Assembly: GCF_900112185.1 (NCBI RefSeq)
Contig: NZ_FOKP01000004.1
Coordinates: 124,001 to 188,000 of the forward strand
Origin: Allobosea sp. CRIB-10
GTDB taxonomy: Bacteria > Pseudomonadota > Alphaproteobacteria > Rhizobiales > Beijerinckiaceae
Direction of reading: 5' to 3'
DNA: 64,000 bases
Both the position numbers and the translations under genes were made by a program. The number at the start of each line of letters is the position of its first letter. Within the stretch, counting starts at the first letter, position 1. The notes below the pieces were generated by a model, which made no database searches, was not told the origin of the DNA, and saw nothing but the letters and a program-made list of their open reading frames with translations. Below are positions 43,157-52,255 of the stretch, one piece after another.

Positions 43157-43966
43157 GTGCCGCCCCTTTCGATCTTCATCATCGCGCGCGACGAAGCCGA
43201 CCGCATCGGACGCACCATAGCTGCGGTCCGAGGCCTCAGCGATGACATCGTCGTGATCGATTCCGGCTCGACCGACGGAACCCAGGCGATCGCGGCGGAT
43301 CTGGGCGCGCGCGTGATCGAGCGCGACTGGCCGGGCTACGGCCCGCAGAAGCGCTTCGCCGAAGAGCAGTGCCGCCATCCCTGGCTGCTCAATCTCGACG
43401 CCGACGAGGTGGTGCCCCAGGACCTCGCCGCCGAGATCGCGGCGCTCTTCTCCCATGGCGAGCCGGCCCGCGATGCCTATCGCACGCGCATCGCCGAGAT
43501 CTTCCCCGGCGAAGGCGCTCCGCATCGCTTCGCCTACGCACTCTCGCCGGTCCGCCTCTATCGCTCTGACAAGGGGCGTTACTCGCCCTCCCCGGTGCAC
43601 GACCGTGTCGATCTCGTCCCCGATGCCCGGGTCGGCAAGCTCAAGGGCACGATCCATCACTATTCGGTCCGCTCGCTCGGCGAGCAGATGGCCAAGCTCA
43701 ATGCCTATAGCGACGCCCAGGCCGACGATCTCGATGCCCGCGGCGAGACGCTCTCGGTCTTTCGCCTCGTCGCCGAATTTCCTGCGAACTTCATCAAGGC
43801 CTATATCGGGCGGCGTCACGCTCTGCGCGGGGTCTACGGCTTCATGACCGCGATGAACTACGCCTTCTATCGCTATCTGCGCGTCGCCAAGCACTGGGAG
43901 CGGCGGCTGCAGCGCCGCAGTGCCCGCAGCAATGGCAATGGAGATCGCCGTGGCCTCGGCAACTGA
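43157..43966 (+). CDS. Family 2 glycosyltransferase (LPS core type)
   Basis: A 269-residue inverting GT-A glycosyltransferase. PPLSIFIIARDEADRIGRTI and VVIDSGSTDGTQAIAADLGA form the nucleotide-sugar pocket; DWPGYGPQKRFAEEQCRHPW, LLNLDADEVVP contains the DxD motif and matches the WaaE/KdtX-like core glucosyltransferases. The C-terminal part (AYIGRRHALRGVYGFMTAMN; YAFYRYLRVAKHWE) would rest on the membrane. GTG 43157 is chosen since the conserved chain starts there; a TTG at 43097 is the alternative. The SDR gene overlaps its 3' end. Acceptor sugar not known. Confidence 0.85.
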   Translation: MPPLSIFIIARDEADRIGRTIAAVRGLSDDIVVIDSGSTDGTQAIAADLGARVIERDWPGYGPQKRFAEEQCRHPWLLNLDADEVVPQDLAAEIAALFSHGEPARDAYRTRIAEIFPGEGAPHRFAYALSPVRLYRSDKGRYSPSPVHDRVDLVPDARVGKLKGTIHHYSVRSLGEQMAKLNAYSDAQADDLDARGETLSVFRLVAEFPANFIKAYIGRRHALRGVYGFMTAMNYAFYRYLRVAKHWERRLQRRSARSNGNGDRRGLGN

Positions 43967-44705
43967 GGTCGCCCTCGTCACCGGCGGCGCCAGGCGCATC
44001 GGCCGCGCCATCGTCCTGCGGCTCGCCGAGGCCGGCTACGCGGTCGCCATCCACTGCAACGGCTCGCGCGCCGAGGCGCTTGCGCTGGCGGACGAGATCG
44101 GCGCAGCAGGTGGGCGAGCCCATGTCGTCGCCGCCGATCTCGTCGATCCCATAGCGGTCGAGCGAATCGTACCGGAGGCTGAAACCGCGCTCGGCCCGGT
44201 CAGCCTGCTGGTCAACAGCGCCTCGAGCTTCCTGGTCGACGACCTGCTGGCCCTGGATGTCCAGACATGGAATCGCCAGTTCTCGATCAATCTGCGAGCG
44301 CCCTCGGTCCTCGCCGGCGCCATGGCCAATCGCCTGCCGGCAGATTGCCAGGGTGCGATCGTCAACATCGTCGATCAGCGCGTCTGGAAGCTGACGCCGC
44401 AATATTATTCCTACACGCTGACCAAGGCGGCGCTGCTGACCGCGACGACGACGATGGCGCAGGCTTTGGCGCCGCGCATCCGGGTCAACGCGGTCGGCCC
44501 GGGCCCGACCTTCGCCAACCCGCATGACGGCGAGGCGCTGCTGGCGACCGAAGCCGGCGGCACACCGCTCGCCCGCAAGGTCGAGGCCGACGACATCGCC
44601 GAGGCGGTGCTTTATCTGGCACGGGCCAAGGCGGTCACCGGCCAGATGATCGCGGTCGACGCAGGCCAGCACATCGCCTGGCGCACTCCCGACATCGTCG
44701 ACTGA
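43932..44705 (+). CDS. SDR family oxidoreductase (pteridine-reductase-like)
   Basis: A 257-residue short-chain dehydrogenase. The NAD(P) motif is ALVTGGARRIGRAIVLRLAE; the opening TGGxRRIGRxI and the AIHCNGSRAEAL loop resemble pteridine reductases/FolM. LLVNSASSFLVDDLLALDVQ has the structural NSAS variant, YYSYTLTKAALLTATTTMAQ gives catalytic Tyr-x-x-x-Lys, and RVNAVGPGPTFANPHDGEAL follows. TGQMIAVDAGQHIAW is the closing strand. Start is uncertain (43920, 43932, 43938 in frame); all overlap the glycosyltransferase gene by 29-47 bases, implying coupled translation. A role in folate/biopterin reduction is possible but unproven. Confidence 0.82.
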   Translation: MAMEIAVASATEVALVTGGARRIGRAIVLRLAEAGYAVAIHCNGSRAEALALADEIGAAGGRAHVVAADLVDPIAVERIVPEAETALGPVSLLVNSASSFLVDDLLALDVQTWNRQFSINLRAPSVLAGAMANRLPADCQGAIVNIVDQRVWKLTPQYYSYTLTKAALLTATTTMAQALAPRIRVNAVGPGPTFANPHDGEALLATEAGGTPLARKVEADDIAEAVLYLARAKAVTGQMIAVDAGQHIAWRTPDIVD

Positions 44706-44715
44706 GGCCGGTCGC

Positions 44716-45345
44716 TCAGGCCGTCGCGTCGTTGCGATAGGCGGCCCGGCCGCTGGCGAGCGCGTCGGCCAGGAGATCGAGCCGGTCCTGCCCCCAGAAG
44801 ATCTCGCCATCGAGCACATAGCTCGGCGCGCCGAAGACGCCGGCCTCGACCGCATCCGCGATCGCCGCCTGATAGGCTTGCGCGATCGCCTCGCTGCCCG
44901 CCGCCTCGGTCAGCCCGGCGGGATCGAGCCCCGCACGCTTCGCCGCGGCCAGGACCAGCTCGGGCCGCGACATGTCCTGCTCGCGCGCCCAGACATCCGC
45001 GAGGACCTCGCCGATGAAGCGCGCGGGATCGTCGCCCCGCGCCACGGCTGCGAGCACGACCCTGTCCGCCAGCGAGACGTCATAGGGGAAGAACTTCGGG
45101 ACCAGGGTCAGCGGCAGGCCGCGCCTGGCGCGCCAGCGTTGCAGTTCGAGGATGCGGTAGCGCTGGCGCACCGGATGGCGCTTGGGCAATGGCAGACCGC
45201 CGGTCTCGTCGAAGACCGAGCGCAGCGGCGTCGGTCGATAGCGGACGGCCAGACTATGCTCTTTCGCCAACTCGATGAAGGCGCCATGGCCGAGATAGGT
45301 CCAGGGCGAGAGCAGGGTAAAGTAATAGTCGATCTGACGTGACAT
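44716..45345 (-). CDS. 2-hydroxychromene-2-carboxylate isomerase family (DsbA-like)
   Basis: A 209-residue kappa-class GST/DsbA-fold protein of the HCCA isomerase family: RQIDYYFTLLSPWTYLGHGA with the conserved Ser-Pro-Trp near the glutathione site, PLPKRHPVRQRYRILELQRW, FFPYDVSLADRVVLAAVARG and the C-terminal GVFGAPSYVLDGEIFWGQDR, LDLLADAL. The FGAPSYVLDGE motif with its cis-Pro is diagnostic. Known members isomerise naphthalene-pathway intermediates with glutathione; no aromatic pathway genes are nearby, so the true substrate is open. The gene converges with the SDR gene. Confidence 0.88.
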   Translation of the reverse strand: MSRQIDYYFTLLSPWTYLGHGAFIELAKEHSLAVRYRPTPLRSVFDETGGLPLPKRHPVRQRYRILELQRWRARRGLPLTLVPKFFPYDVSLADRVVLAAVARGDDPARFIGEVLADVWAREQDMSRPELVLAAAKRAGLDPAGLTEAAGSEAIAQAYQAAIADAVEAGVFGAPSYVLDGEIFWGQDRLDLLADALASGRAAYRNDATA

Positions 45346-45484
45346 CGGCAGCCTCGGGCAAGCAGGAGCCGCAAGGTGCCCGCTGGCGGCGCGATCCCGC
45401 AAGCTCGCCTTGAGTCAATTGTCGTGATCGTTTCGATCAGCGTGAGGGCGCTGCCGCCCCGGCGGCAGCGCCGTGGCGGCAATA

Positions 45485-45771
45485 TCAGGCAGCCGCCTTG
45501 TTCTTGATGGCGCCGATGATCGCGGTGAGGATCGCACCACCGGCGCCGCCACTGATCAGATTGGTGAGGATGCCGCCGACACTGAGATTGCCGCCCTGCG
45601 CCGCTGCCGAGATCGCCGGCAGCAGGATCGGGATGAGTTGGCCGAGCACGCCGCCGCCGACCAGGCCGGCGATGGGTTGCCGATCGTACCGATGTCGAAG
45701 GTCGGCGAGGCCTTCCCCGCCGCGTTGCCACCGATCGCGCCTGCGATCAGGTTCGTCAGGATCTGTTCCAT
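45485..45771 (-). pseudogene. Small Gly/Ala-rich protein gene with a one-base frameshift
   Basis: From ATG 45771 the chain reads MEQILTNLIAGAIGGNAAGK, ASPTFDIGTIGN, then breaks near 45674-45680. Adding one base (a run of three C where four would be needed) restores PIAGLVGGGVLGQLIPILLP, AISAAAQGGNLSVGGILTNL, ISGGAGGAILTAIIGAIKNK, AAA and a stop at 45485, about 95 residues. ILTNLI occurs twice, near each end, so the protein is an internal duplication. Similar small hydrophobic Gly-rich proteins occur in Rhizobiales without known function. The smooth reading after repair argues for a recent mutation or a sequencing error. Confidence 0.62.
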
Positions 45772-45927
45772 GTTCAATCCCTCAGCCAAGGTGGATGGCG
45801 GAGGGAGGATGCGCCTGCGACAAAATGGACGCAACTCCGCATCGATGGGAGCCCGCCTTGCAACGGAACGTTGAGCCGACTTAACCACCGGGATCGAAGT
45901 TGATTTGCGGGCTCACCGGAGCGGGAG

Positions 45928-46692
45928 CTAGCCCAGCGCGATCGCCGAGATCAGCCGGCCGTAATCGGCCTCCTGCCGATGCGTGGTGCGGCGATAGCTG
46001 TAGAAGCGCGCCTCGTCGCCATAAGTGCACAGGCTGAGATCATAGAAGCGGCCGATGCCGGCCTCCTGCGCGCGATGGGCGATGAAGGCCGGCAGGTCGA
46101 ACATCGCATGCGCTGGCCGCTCCGAGGCATGGAAGAAGCGGGAAAAGGTCGCGTTCTCGCCCTTGAAGCGCTCGATGAACTCCGGGCCGACCTCGTAAGC
46201 CGCAACGCTGATCGTCGGCCCGAGCACGGCGATGATCCGCTCGCGCCTGGCGCCGAGCTTCTCCATCTCGGTCACGGTCGAACCGATCACGCCGGTGAAG
46301 GCGCCTTTCCAGCCGGCATGGGCGGCGCCGATCACGCCGGTCTCGGCGTCGGCGAACAGGATCGGGCCGCAATCTGCGGTCGAGATGCCGAGTGCGACGC
46401 CGTGCGCGATCGAGACCATCGCGTCCGCCTTGGGCCGCTCCGCCGGCCAGGGGCCGGTGACCACGGCCACATCCGGCGAATGCACCTGGTGGACGCTGAC
46501 CAGCCCGTTGCGCTCGACACCCATCTGCCTCGCCATGCGGGCGCGATTCTCCGCAACCAGCGTCTGGTCGTCGTGCGAGCCCAGCCCGCCGTTCAGCGAG
46601 GCGTAGAGTCCGCTGGAGACGCCGCCCTCGCGGGTGAAGAAGGCATGGCGGATGCCGGACTCATGGGCGAGGTCGGGTGAGGTGATGAACAT
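45928..46692 (-). CDS. pgeF: Peptidoglycan editing factor / polyphenol oxidase family (YfiH)
   Basis: A 254-residue YfiH/LACC1-family protein. In E. coli it removes wrongly incorporated L-serine from peptidoglycan precursors; older annotation is multicopper laccase. Family motifs are IRHAFFTREGGVSSGLYASL, NGGLGSHDDQTLVAENRARM, VHQVHSPDVAVV, STADCGPILFADAETGVIGA, AHAGWKGAFTGVIGSTVTEM and GPTISVAAYEVGPEF, with the Cys-His-His zinc site (ADC, AHAGW). It is the third gene of the lgt-COG1565-pgeF set, 21 bases after the methyltransferase gene. Confidence 0.92.
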   Translation of the reverse strand: MFITSPDLAHESGIRHAFFTREGGVSSGLYASLNGGLGSHDDQTLVAENRARMARQMGVERNGLVSVHQVHSPDVAVVTGPWPAERPKADAMVSIAHGVALGISTADCGPILFADAETGVIGAAHAGWKGAFTGVIGSTVTEMEKLGARRERIIAVLGPTISVAAYEVGPEFIERFKGENATFSRFFHASERPAHAMFDLPAFIAHRAQEAGIGRFYDLSLCTYGDEARFYSYRRTTHRQEADYGRLISAIALG

Positions 46693-46713
46693 GGCGGCAC
46701 GTCCGTTTGTGGG

Positions 46714-47811
46714 TCAGCCCTGCTCTGGCAGGCGATGAAGGTCAAATCCGGGCAGCAGCGGCAGGTTCCGCTCGGCGACGGCCAGCACCTTGAAGAGCTC
46801 GCCCATCGCCGTCGGCCCGGTCTCGATCAGGCGCCCGACTCCGCCTGCGAGCGTCTCGACCTGTGCCGGCGTCGCGCGGCGGCACAGCGCCTCGAATCGC
46901 TGCTGCAACCCGAGCGCCAGCAGGAAGTCGCGCTGCGAGACGGCGCCATGCGCCGCCGCTCCGGCTGCCAGCCCCGCCTGCGCCATCCGGGCGAAGTCGA
47001 CATGCACGGTGAGGTCGGCATCGCCAGGCTCGGCCAGCACGTCGACGAAGGCATGGCGCTTCAGCGCCTGCAGCGTATCGCCGAAGCCGGAGCGGGCCGG
47101 GCCATAATCGATGAACAGCCCGGCGCCGCCTTCGGCTGCGACATGGCGGGCGACGATTGTGACTGCTTCCAGCGCCGCGGCGGGGTGTTCGAACAGCGAA
47201 CCGGCGGGAGCTGTCATGGCGAGTGAAGCATCGGGCTCGCCCGACAGACCGAAGGCCAGCCGGCCCTCGCCATCGAGCCCAACCAGCCGCTCGCGCCAGC
47301 CCTCCGGGGTTCGGACGAACTGGTCTAGTGGGAGCGCGTCGAGGAATTCGTTGGCAATGACGATGGCGGGCCCTTCCAGCGCCTGCTCGATCCGGTCATG
47401 CCAATGTGGCGTCGCATCGCTCGCGGCGAGCGTGCCCCTCTGCCGCTCGCGCAGCACCGGGCTCGTCTCGACCAGATGCACCGAGAGCGCATCCCGAAAA
47501 CCCGGCAGCGCCCCCGCCGCCCGCAGCATGTCCTGCATCAGCGTGCCGCGCCCGGGCCCGAGCTCGATAAGGCGGACCGATGCCGGCATCCCCATCGCCT
47601 GCCAGACGCTCGCGGCCCATAGACCGATCAGCTCGCCGAAGACCTGGCTGATCTCGGGCGCGGTGGTGAAGTCCCCGTCGGCGCCGAACGGGTCCTGCTT
47701 CATATAGTAGCCATGGCGGGGATGGCCGAGGCAGAGCGCCATGTAACGGGAGACGCCGAGCGGCCCCTCCTGGCGGATCAGCTCTGCGAGTTCCTGCGCC
47801 AGCGGATTCAC
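46714..47811 (-). CDS. COG1565/NDUFAF7-like SAM-dependent methyltransferase
   Basis: A 365-residue MidA-family methyltransferase. Its human homologue methylates an arginine of a respiratory complex I subunit. Motifs are GPLGVSRYMALCLGHPRHGY, YMKQDPFGADGDFTTAPEIS, QVFGELIGLWAASVWQAMG, the SAM site RLIELGPGRGTLMQDMLRAA and VIANEFLDALPLDQFVRTPE, with GLFIDYGPARSGFGDTLQAL later. The start overlaps the end of lgt by four bases and pgeF follows, the conserved Rhizobiales operon. The bacterial target is not established. Confidence 0.92.
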   Translation of the reverse strand: MNPLAQELAELIRQEGPLGVSRYMALCLGHPRHGYYMKQDPFGADGDFTTAPEISQVFGELIGLWAASVWQAMGMPASVRLIELGPGRGTLMQDMLRAAGALPGFRDALSVHLVETSPVLRERQRGTLAASDATPHWHDRIEQALEGPAIVIANEFLDALPLDQFVRTPEGWRERLVGLDGEGRLAFGLSGEPDASLAMTAPAGSLFEHPAAALEAVTIVARHVAAEGGAGLFIDYGPARSGFGDTLQALKRHAFVDVLAEPGDADLTVHVDFARMAQAGLAAGAAAHGAVSQRDFLLALGLQQRFEALCRRATPAQVETLAGGVGRLIETGPTAMGELFKVLAVAERNLPLLPGFDLHRLPEQG

Positions 47812-48632
47812 GCTTGTGCCGGTCCCTTCCGCCGCAGCACGAGAAAGAGACCTGCGAGGAACAGCGGCACCGACAGCAGCATGCCCATGGTCAGCCAGCT
47901 CGTCCCGAACAGGAAGCCGAGCTGCGGATCGGGCTCGCGGAAGAACTCACAGGTAGTGCGGGCGATGCCATAGCCCATGCCGAAGAGCCCGGCCACGAGC
48001 CCCGGCCGCTTCAACCCGCCGACACGGATCACGATCATCAGGATCACCAGCAGGAGCAGGCCTTCGCTGAAAGCCTCATAGAGCTGGCTCGGATGGCGCG
48101 GCACCGGCCCGCCATGCGGAAAGACGATTCCCCAGGGCACATCCGGCGCCGGCCGGCCCCAGAGCTCGCCATTGACGAAATTGGCGATGCGGCCGAGGAA
48201 CAGGCCGATCGGCGCCACCGCCGCGCCGAGATCGAGCGCCGAAAGCGGCGGATAGCCGCGCCTGATGGCGAAGACCCATAGGCCCGCCGCAGCACCGACG
48301 AGCCCGCCATGGAAAGACATGCCACCCTTCCAGACCGCGAAGATCTCCAGCGGATTGGCGAGATATTCGGGCAGGTTATAGAACAGCACGAAGCCGAGGC
48401 GGCCGCCGATCACGACGCCGAGCGCAGCGAAGAGCAGGAAATCGTCGAGCGAATCGGGGCTCGGCCGCGCCCTGCCGCCCCAGAGCCGCTCCGTCGCGGC
48501 GAGCCGGCGCGCATACCACCAGCCGCCGAGCAGGCCGGCGACATAGGCGAGCCCGTACCATTTGATCGAGAGCGGCCCGAGCTGGAGCGCGACCGGATCG
48601 ATCACCGGGAAAGGAATGGCGAAGACGGGCAT
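47808..48632 (-). CDS. lgt: Prolipoprotein diacylglyceryl transferase
   Basis: Inner-membrane enzyme that attaches diacylglycerol to the lipobox cysteine of prelipoproteins, the first step of lipoprotein maturation. The 274-residue protein has about seven hydrophobic segments, the signature LFLGRIANFVNGELWGRPAP, the catalytic-region WKGGMSFHGGLVGA and RHPSQLYEAFSEGLLLLVIL, and FFREPDPQLGFLFG near the end. All conserved Arg and His positions are present. First gene of the lgt-COG1565-pgeF operon. ATG 48632 opens MPVFAIPFPVIDPVALQLGP as in relatives. Confidence 0.96.
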   Translation of the reverse strand: MPVFAIPFPVIDPVALQLGPLSIKWYGLAYVAGLLGGWWYARRLAATERLWGGRARPSPDSLDDFLLFAALGVVIGGRLGFVLFYNLPEYLANPLEIFAVWKGGMSFHGGLVGAAAGLWVFAIRRGYPPLSALDLGAAVAPIGLFLGRIANFVNGELWGRPAPDVPWGIVFPHGGPVPRHPSQLYEAFSEGLLLLVILMIVIRVGGLKRPGLVAGLFGMGYGIARTTCEFFREPDPQLGFLFGTSWLTMGMLLSVPLFLAGLFLVLRRKGPAQA

Positions 48633-48706
48633 GGGCGGGATCCGGGTTGCGCGCTGCGGTGATGCAGGGCGCGCAGTATCCGGGTCAAGAGGTCAGAGAG
48701 CCGCGC

Positions 48707-49273
48707 TCAGCCCCGGCCACGTGCCCGCACCTGCGCCAGCATCGGCTCGTAGCCCAACTCGGGCGAGGCCGGCGGTAGGTCGGTCGGCAGATGAGCGCGG
48801 ATCATCAAGGCGAGCTCGTCGAAGCCGTTGTCATAGGTCGAGATGCGCAGGCGCGGGCCATCGAAGGAGGAGATCCAGAGATATGTCGTCCAATCGACGC
48901 CGATCCGGGCGAGCTCGTTCCAGCTCAGCGAGATCGTCCGGCCGGTGATCGTCCGGCGCTCGATGCGCCGATCGTTCCAGCGTACCTGCTCGACCAGCGC
49001 CTGGGCCGCGAGGATGAGCGTCATGCCGGCGAAGAAGCTGGTGAAGAGCAGGCCGGCGCTCCGCTCGACGCGCCCGGCCGCGACCACCAGCGTCGCCACC
49101 GCGGTGATCAGCAGGCCGGCGAAGAGGCCGAGCCAGAAATACGGGCCGGGCGTCAGATATTTCCACTGACCATGCCGTCGCGCCCGCCGCCGCTGCAGGC
49201 AGACGCAGAGCGCGGTCACGGCCATGAAGGCCGGGACGAACAACGCGACCTTCGTCAGAATATCGACGGACAT
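48707..49273 (-). CDS. Membrane protein of unknown function
   Basis: A 188-residue protein with three hydrophobic segments in the first half (ILTKVALFVPAFMAVTALCV; YFWLGLFAGLLITAVATLVV; AGLLFTSFFAGMTLILAAQA) and a soluble C-terminal beta domain (WNDRRIERRTITGRTISLSW, NELARIGVDWTTYLWISSFD, GPRLRISTYDNGFDELALMI) that resembles a bacterial PH-like domain. Not recognised as a named family. It stands alone between lgt and the divergent uvrC. Confidence 0.68.
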   Translation of the reverse strand: MSVDILTKVALFVPAFMAVTALCVCLQRRRARRHGQWKYLTPGPYFWLGLFAGLLITAVATLVVAAGRVERSAGLLFTSFFAGMTLILAAQALVEQVRWNDRRIERRTITGRTISLSWNELARIGVDWTTYLWISSFDGPRLRISTYDNGFDELALMIRAHLPTDLPPASPELGYEPMLAQVRARGRG

Positions 49274-49411
49274 AGCGGCCTCGGGCGAAGCGGGACCTTG
49301 CCTCTACCGGACCTTGCAGAAAATCCGAAGCGCAACCGTTTGGAATGGCGAACAAGCCGTTGCAGGATTCCGCCACGCTCCTGACATGACGAAGCGGCTG
49401 CGGCATCCTAC

Positions 49412-51577
49412 ATGCAGGCCATGAATCGCGAACGCCCAGACGAATTGCCGGAAGAAGAGTTCGAGGACGAGGAGGAGCTGTCTTCCACGTCCGAGCCCGC
49501 GCTCGACCTCGGCGAGGCCACTCCCGGCGCGCTCAAGGCCGGCATCGAGGTGATCGCCGATTTCGCCAGGCATCTGCCGAACCGGCCCGGCGTCTATCGG
49601 ATGTTCGATCGCGCCGGCGAGGTGCTGTATGTCGGCAAGGCCAAGAGCCTGAAGAACCGTGTGACGGCCTATGCCCGCGGCATGGCCCACACCAATGCGG
49701 TGGCGCGGATGATCGCCGAGACGGCGAACATGGAGTTCGTCACCACCGGCACCGAGACCGAGGCGCTGCTGCTCGAATCGAACCTGATCAAGCAGCTCCG
49801 GCCGCGCTACAACGTGCTGCTGCGCGACGACAAATCCTTCCCCTACATCTTCCTCTCCGGCGATCATCCGGCGCCGCAGATCGCGAAGCACAGGGGCTCG
49901 CGCCAGCGCAAGGGCGACTATTTCGGCCCCTTCGCCTCCGTCTGGGCAGTGGAGCGCACCATCGACGCGCTGCAGAAGGCGTTCCTGCTGCGCTCCTGCT
50001 CGGACAGCTATTACGAGAACCGCACTCGGCCCTGCCTGCTCTTCCAGATCAAGCGCTGCTCGGGCCCCTGCACCGGCGAGATCTCGCATGCCGACTATCA
50101 GGGCCTCGCCGACCAGGCCCGCGCCTTCCTCTCCGGCCGTTCCTCCGCGGTGAAGGAACTGCTCTCCGAGCGCATGCAGGCGGCGGCCGAGGAGCTAGAA
50201 TTCGAGAAGGCGGCGCGCTACCGCGACCGGCTGGCGGCGCTCTCGGCCGTGCAGGCCGGGCAGGACATCAACACGCAAGGCGTCGAGGAGGCCGACGTCT
50301 TCGCCATCGACGAGCAGGCCGGGCAGTTCTGCGTCGAGATCTTCTTCTTCCGCAACAAGCAGAACTGGGGCAACCGCGCCCTCTTTCCGCGCGCCGACAA
50401 GAGCCTGACCCCCGCCGAGGTCCTGGCCTCGGTCGTCACCCAGTTCTACGACGACAAGCCGCCGCCGCGCCTCGTCCTGCTCTCGCATGAGCTGGCCGAG
50501 GCCGACCTGATCGCGCAAGCTCTGTGCGAACGCGCCGGCCGCAAGGTCGAGCTGGCGACGCCCAAGCGCGGCGAGCGCCGCGACCTCGTCGCCCATGCCC
50601 AGAAGAACGCGCATGAGGCGCTCGCCCGCAAGCTCGCCGACAATGCCGGCCAGCAGAGCCTGCTCAACGCGCTCGGTCAGGCCTTCGGCCTGGAGAAGGC
50701 GCCGCGCCGTGTCGAGGTCTACGACAACTCGCACATCATGGGCACCAACGCGGTCGGCGGCATGATCGTCGCCGGGCGGGACGGCTTCATGAAGAGCCAT
50801 TACCGCACCTTCAACATCTCGGCCGACACCATCGCCGGCGACGATTTCGGCATGATGCGCGAGGTGCTGAAGCGGCGGTTTTCAAGGCTGGCGAGGGAGG
50901 CAGGAACCGCGACAGGCTCTCCTCCCCCTTGTGGAGAGGAGCTGGAGGTGGGGGGCGAAAAGCCAGAGCAAACCGCCAGCGAGGCAAGCCTCCCGGCCGA
51001 TGCCGTCGCCTCGATTCTGCCGAGGCTCACCCAGTCGGACGCCCCCCACCCCTTCCCCTCCCCACAAGGGGGAGGGGTGGAGCCTCGCCCGGAAAACGAA
51101 GAGCCCGAAGACGAGACAGCCTTCCCCTCCCGCCCCGACCTCGTCATCGTCGACGGCGGCAAGGGCCAGTTCGAGGCCGCGCGCAAGATCATGGCCGAAT
51201 GCGGCGTCACAGACATCGCGCTCGTCGCCATCGCCAAGGGCGAGGACCGCAACGCCATGCGCGAGACCTTCTTCATGGTCGGCAAGGAGCCGTTCAAGCT
51301 GCCGCCGCGCGATCCGGCCCTGTTCTTCATCCAGCGCCTGCGCGACGAGGCCCACCGCTTCGCCATCGGCACGCATCGCGCCAAGCGAAAGCGCGACATC
51401 AAGACCAACCCGCTCGACGAGATCCCAGGCATCGGCCCCTCGCGCAAACGGGCGCTGCTGCTGCATTTCGGCACGGTGAAGGCGATTCAGCGCGCCAAGC
51501 TCGACGACCTGATGCGGACCCCGGGTGTGAATGCCGCGACCGCCAAGGCGGTGCATGCCCATTTCCATGAGCATTGA
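49412..51577 (+). CDS. uvrC: UvrABC excinuclease subunit C, with an in-frame repeat insertion
   Basis: Makes both cuts around DNA lesions in nucleotide excision repair. The 721-residue protein has the GIY-YIG nuclease near residue 60 ([26 protein letters not shown]), the UvrB-binding UVR motif ([20 protein letters not shown]), the RNase H-like second nuclease ([40 protein letters not shown]) and C-terminal helix-hairpin-helix ([20 protein letters not shown]). Between [12 protein letters not shown] and PDLVIVDGG, where most UvrC proteins have a short linker, there are about 75 residues (near 495-570) encoded by a palindromic repeat, rich in Pro, Glu and Gly. The reading frame stays open, so the enzyme may still work. 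The N-terminus also carries an acidic tail before the nuclease. Confidence 0.96.
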   Translation: MQAMNRERPDELPEEEFEDEEELSSTSEPALDLGEATPGALKAGIEVIADFARHLPNRPGVYRMFDRAGEVLYVGKAKSLKNRVTAYARGMAHTNAVARMIAETANMEFVTTGTETEALLLESNLIKQLRPRYNVLLRDDKSFPYIFLSGDHPAPQIAKHRGSRQRKGDYFGPFASVWAVERTIDALQKAFLLRSCSDSYYENRTRPCLLFQIKRCSGPCTGEISHADYQGLADQARAFLSGRSSAVKELLSERMQAAAEELEFEKAARYRDRLAALSAVQAGQDINTQGVEEADVFAIDEQAGQFCVEIFFFRNKQNWGNRALFPRADKSLTPAEVLASVVTQFYDDKPPPRLVLLSHELAEADLIAQALCERAGRKVELATPKRGERRDLVAHAQKNAHEALARKLADNAGQQSLLNALGQAFGLEKAPRRVEVYDNSHIMGTNAVGGMIVAGRDGFMKSHYRTFNISADTIAGDDFGMMREVLKRRFSRLAREAGTATGSPPPCGEELEVGGEKPEQTASEASLPADAVASILPRLTQSDAPHPFPSPQGGGVEPRPENEEPEDETAFPSRPDLVIVDGGKGQFEAARKIMAECGVTDIALVAIAKGEDRNAMRETFFMVGKEPFKLPPRDPALFFIQRLRDEAHRFAIGTHRAKRKRDIKTNPLDEIPGIGPSRKRALLLHFGTVKAIQRAKLDDLMRTPGVNAATAKAVHAHFHEH
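50922..51074. repeat. Palindromic repeat inside uvrC
   Basis: Outer arms CTCCCCCTTGTGG (50922-50934) and CCACAAGGGGGAG (51062-51074) are exact complements; inner arms GGTGGGGGGC (50947-50956) and GCCCCCCACC (51041-51050) likewise. The overall plan (two G/C-rich stems around an 84-base core) is like repeat family A but the arm sequences differ, so it is a related, separate family. Confidence 0.8.
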
Positions 51578-51643
51578 TCGGAATGGCGGGGTCACAGTCT
51601 TGCGTGTTGACGCTGTCATGAAGGCGCTGTTTTGGTGGGTGTC

Positions 51644-52255
51644 GTGACGAGTCTCAACGAAGCCATCCGCCGCCGGGGACCCTGGTCCCTGCCGAACCTG
51701 CTTACTTATGGCCGGATCATCGCGATTCCGGCGCTGGTGGCGCTGCTGTTCTGGCCCTGGGATGACTGGGCCCGCTGGACGGCGCTGGGAATCTACGTCG
51801 TCGCCGCTGTCACCGACTATCTCGACGGCTGGCTTGCCCGCAGCTGGGGCCAGCAATCGGCGATTGGGCGCATGCTCGATCCGATTGCCGACAAGCTGCT
51901 GGTCTGCGCCCTGCTGCTGATGCTGGTCCATACGGAAACGATCAAGGGCTGGGCGATCTGGGCGGCCATCGTCATCCTTTGCCGCGAGATCCTGGTCTCG
52001 GGCCTGCGCGAATTCCTGGCCGAACTCAAGGTCAGCGTCCCCGTCAGCAAGGTCGCCAAGTACAAGACCACGGCGCAATTGTTCGCGCTCGGCTTCCTTG
52101 TCGCCGGCCCCGCGGGCGACAAGGTCCTGCCCTACAACACCCAGATCGGGATCGTGATGCTTTGGGTCGCGGCGCTGCTGACGATCTACACCGGCTGGGA
52201 TTATCTCAATTCCGGCATCCGCCATCTCGTCGAGGAGGACGAGCGCGCGTCATGA
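51644..52255 (+). CDS. pgsA: Phosphatidylglycerophosphate synthase
   Basis: Inner-membrane CDP-alcohol phosphotransferase making phosphatidylglycerophosphate, the first step to phosphatidylglycerol and cardiolipin. The 203-residue protein has the motif DYLDGWLARSWGQQSAIGRM, LDPIADK, that is D-x2-DG-x2-AR-x8-G-x3-D-x3-D complete, and several hydrophobic helices (YGRIIAIPALVALLFWPWDD; LLVCALLLMLVHTE). ALVALL and REILVSGLREFLAELKVSVP are also typical of PgsA. GTG 51644 is preferred; GTG 51635 and TTG 51632 are possible. Its stop overlaps the moaD start (ATGA). Confidence 0.93.
   Translation: MTSLNEAIRRRGPWSLPNLLTYGRIIAIPALVALLFWPWDDWARWTALGIYVVAAVTDYLDGWLARSWGQQSAIGRMLDPIADKLLVCALLLMLVHTETIKGWAIWAAIVILCREILVSGLREFLAELKVSVPVSKVAKYKTTAQLFALGFLVAGPAGDKVLPYNTQIGIVMLWVAALLTIYTGWDYLNSGIRHLVEEDERAS

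Noticed and set aside
50900..51130. Intein in uvrC
   Set aside because: The extra stretch is only about 75 residues, has no splicing motifs (Cys/Ser start, HN end) and consists of a palindromic repeat.
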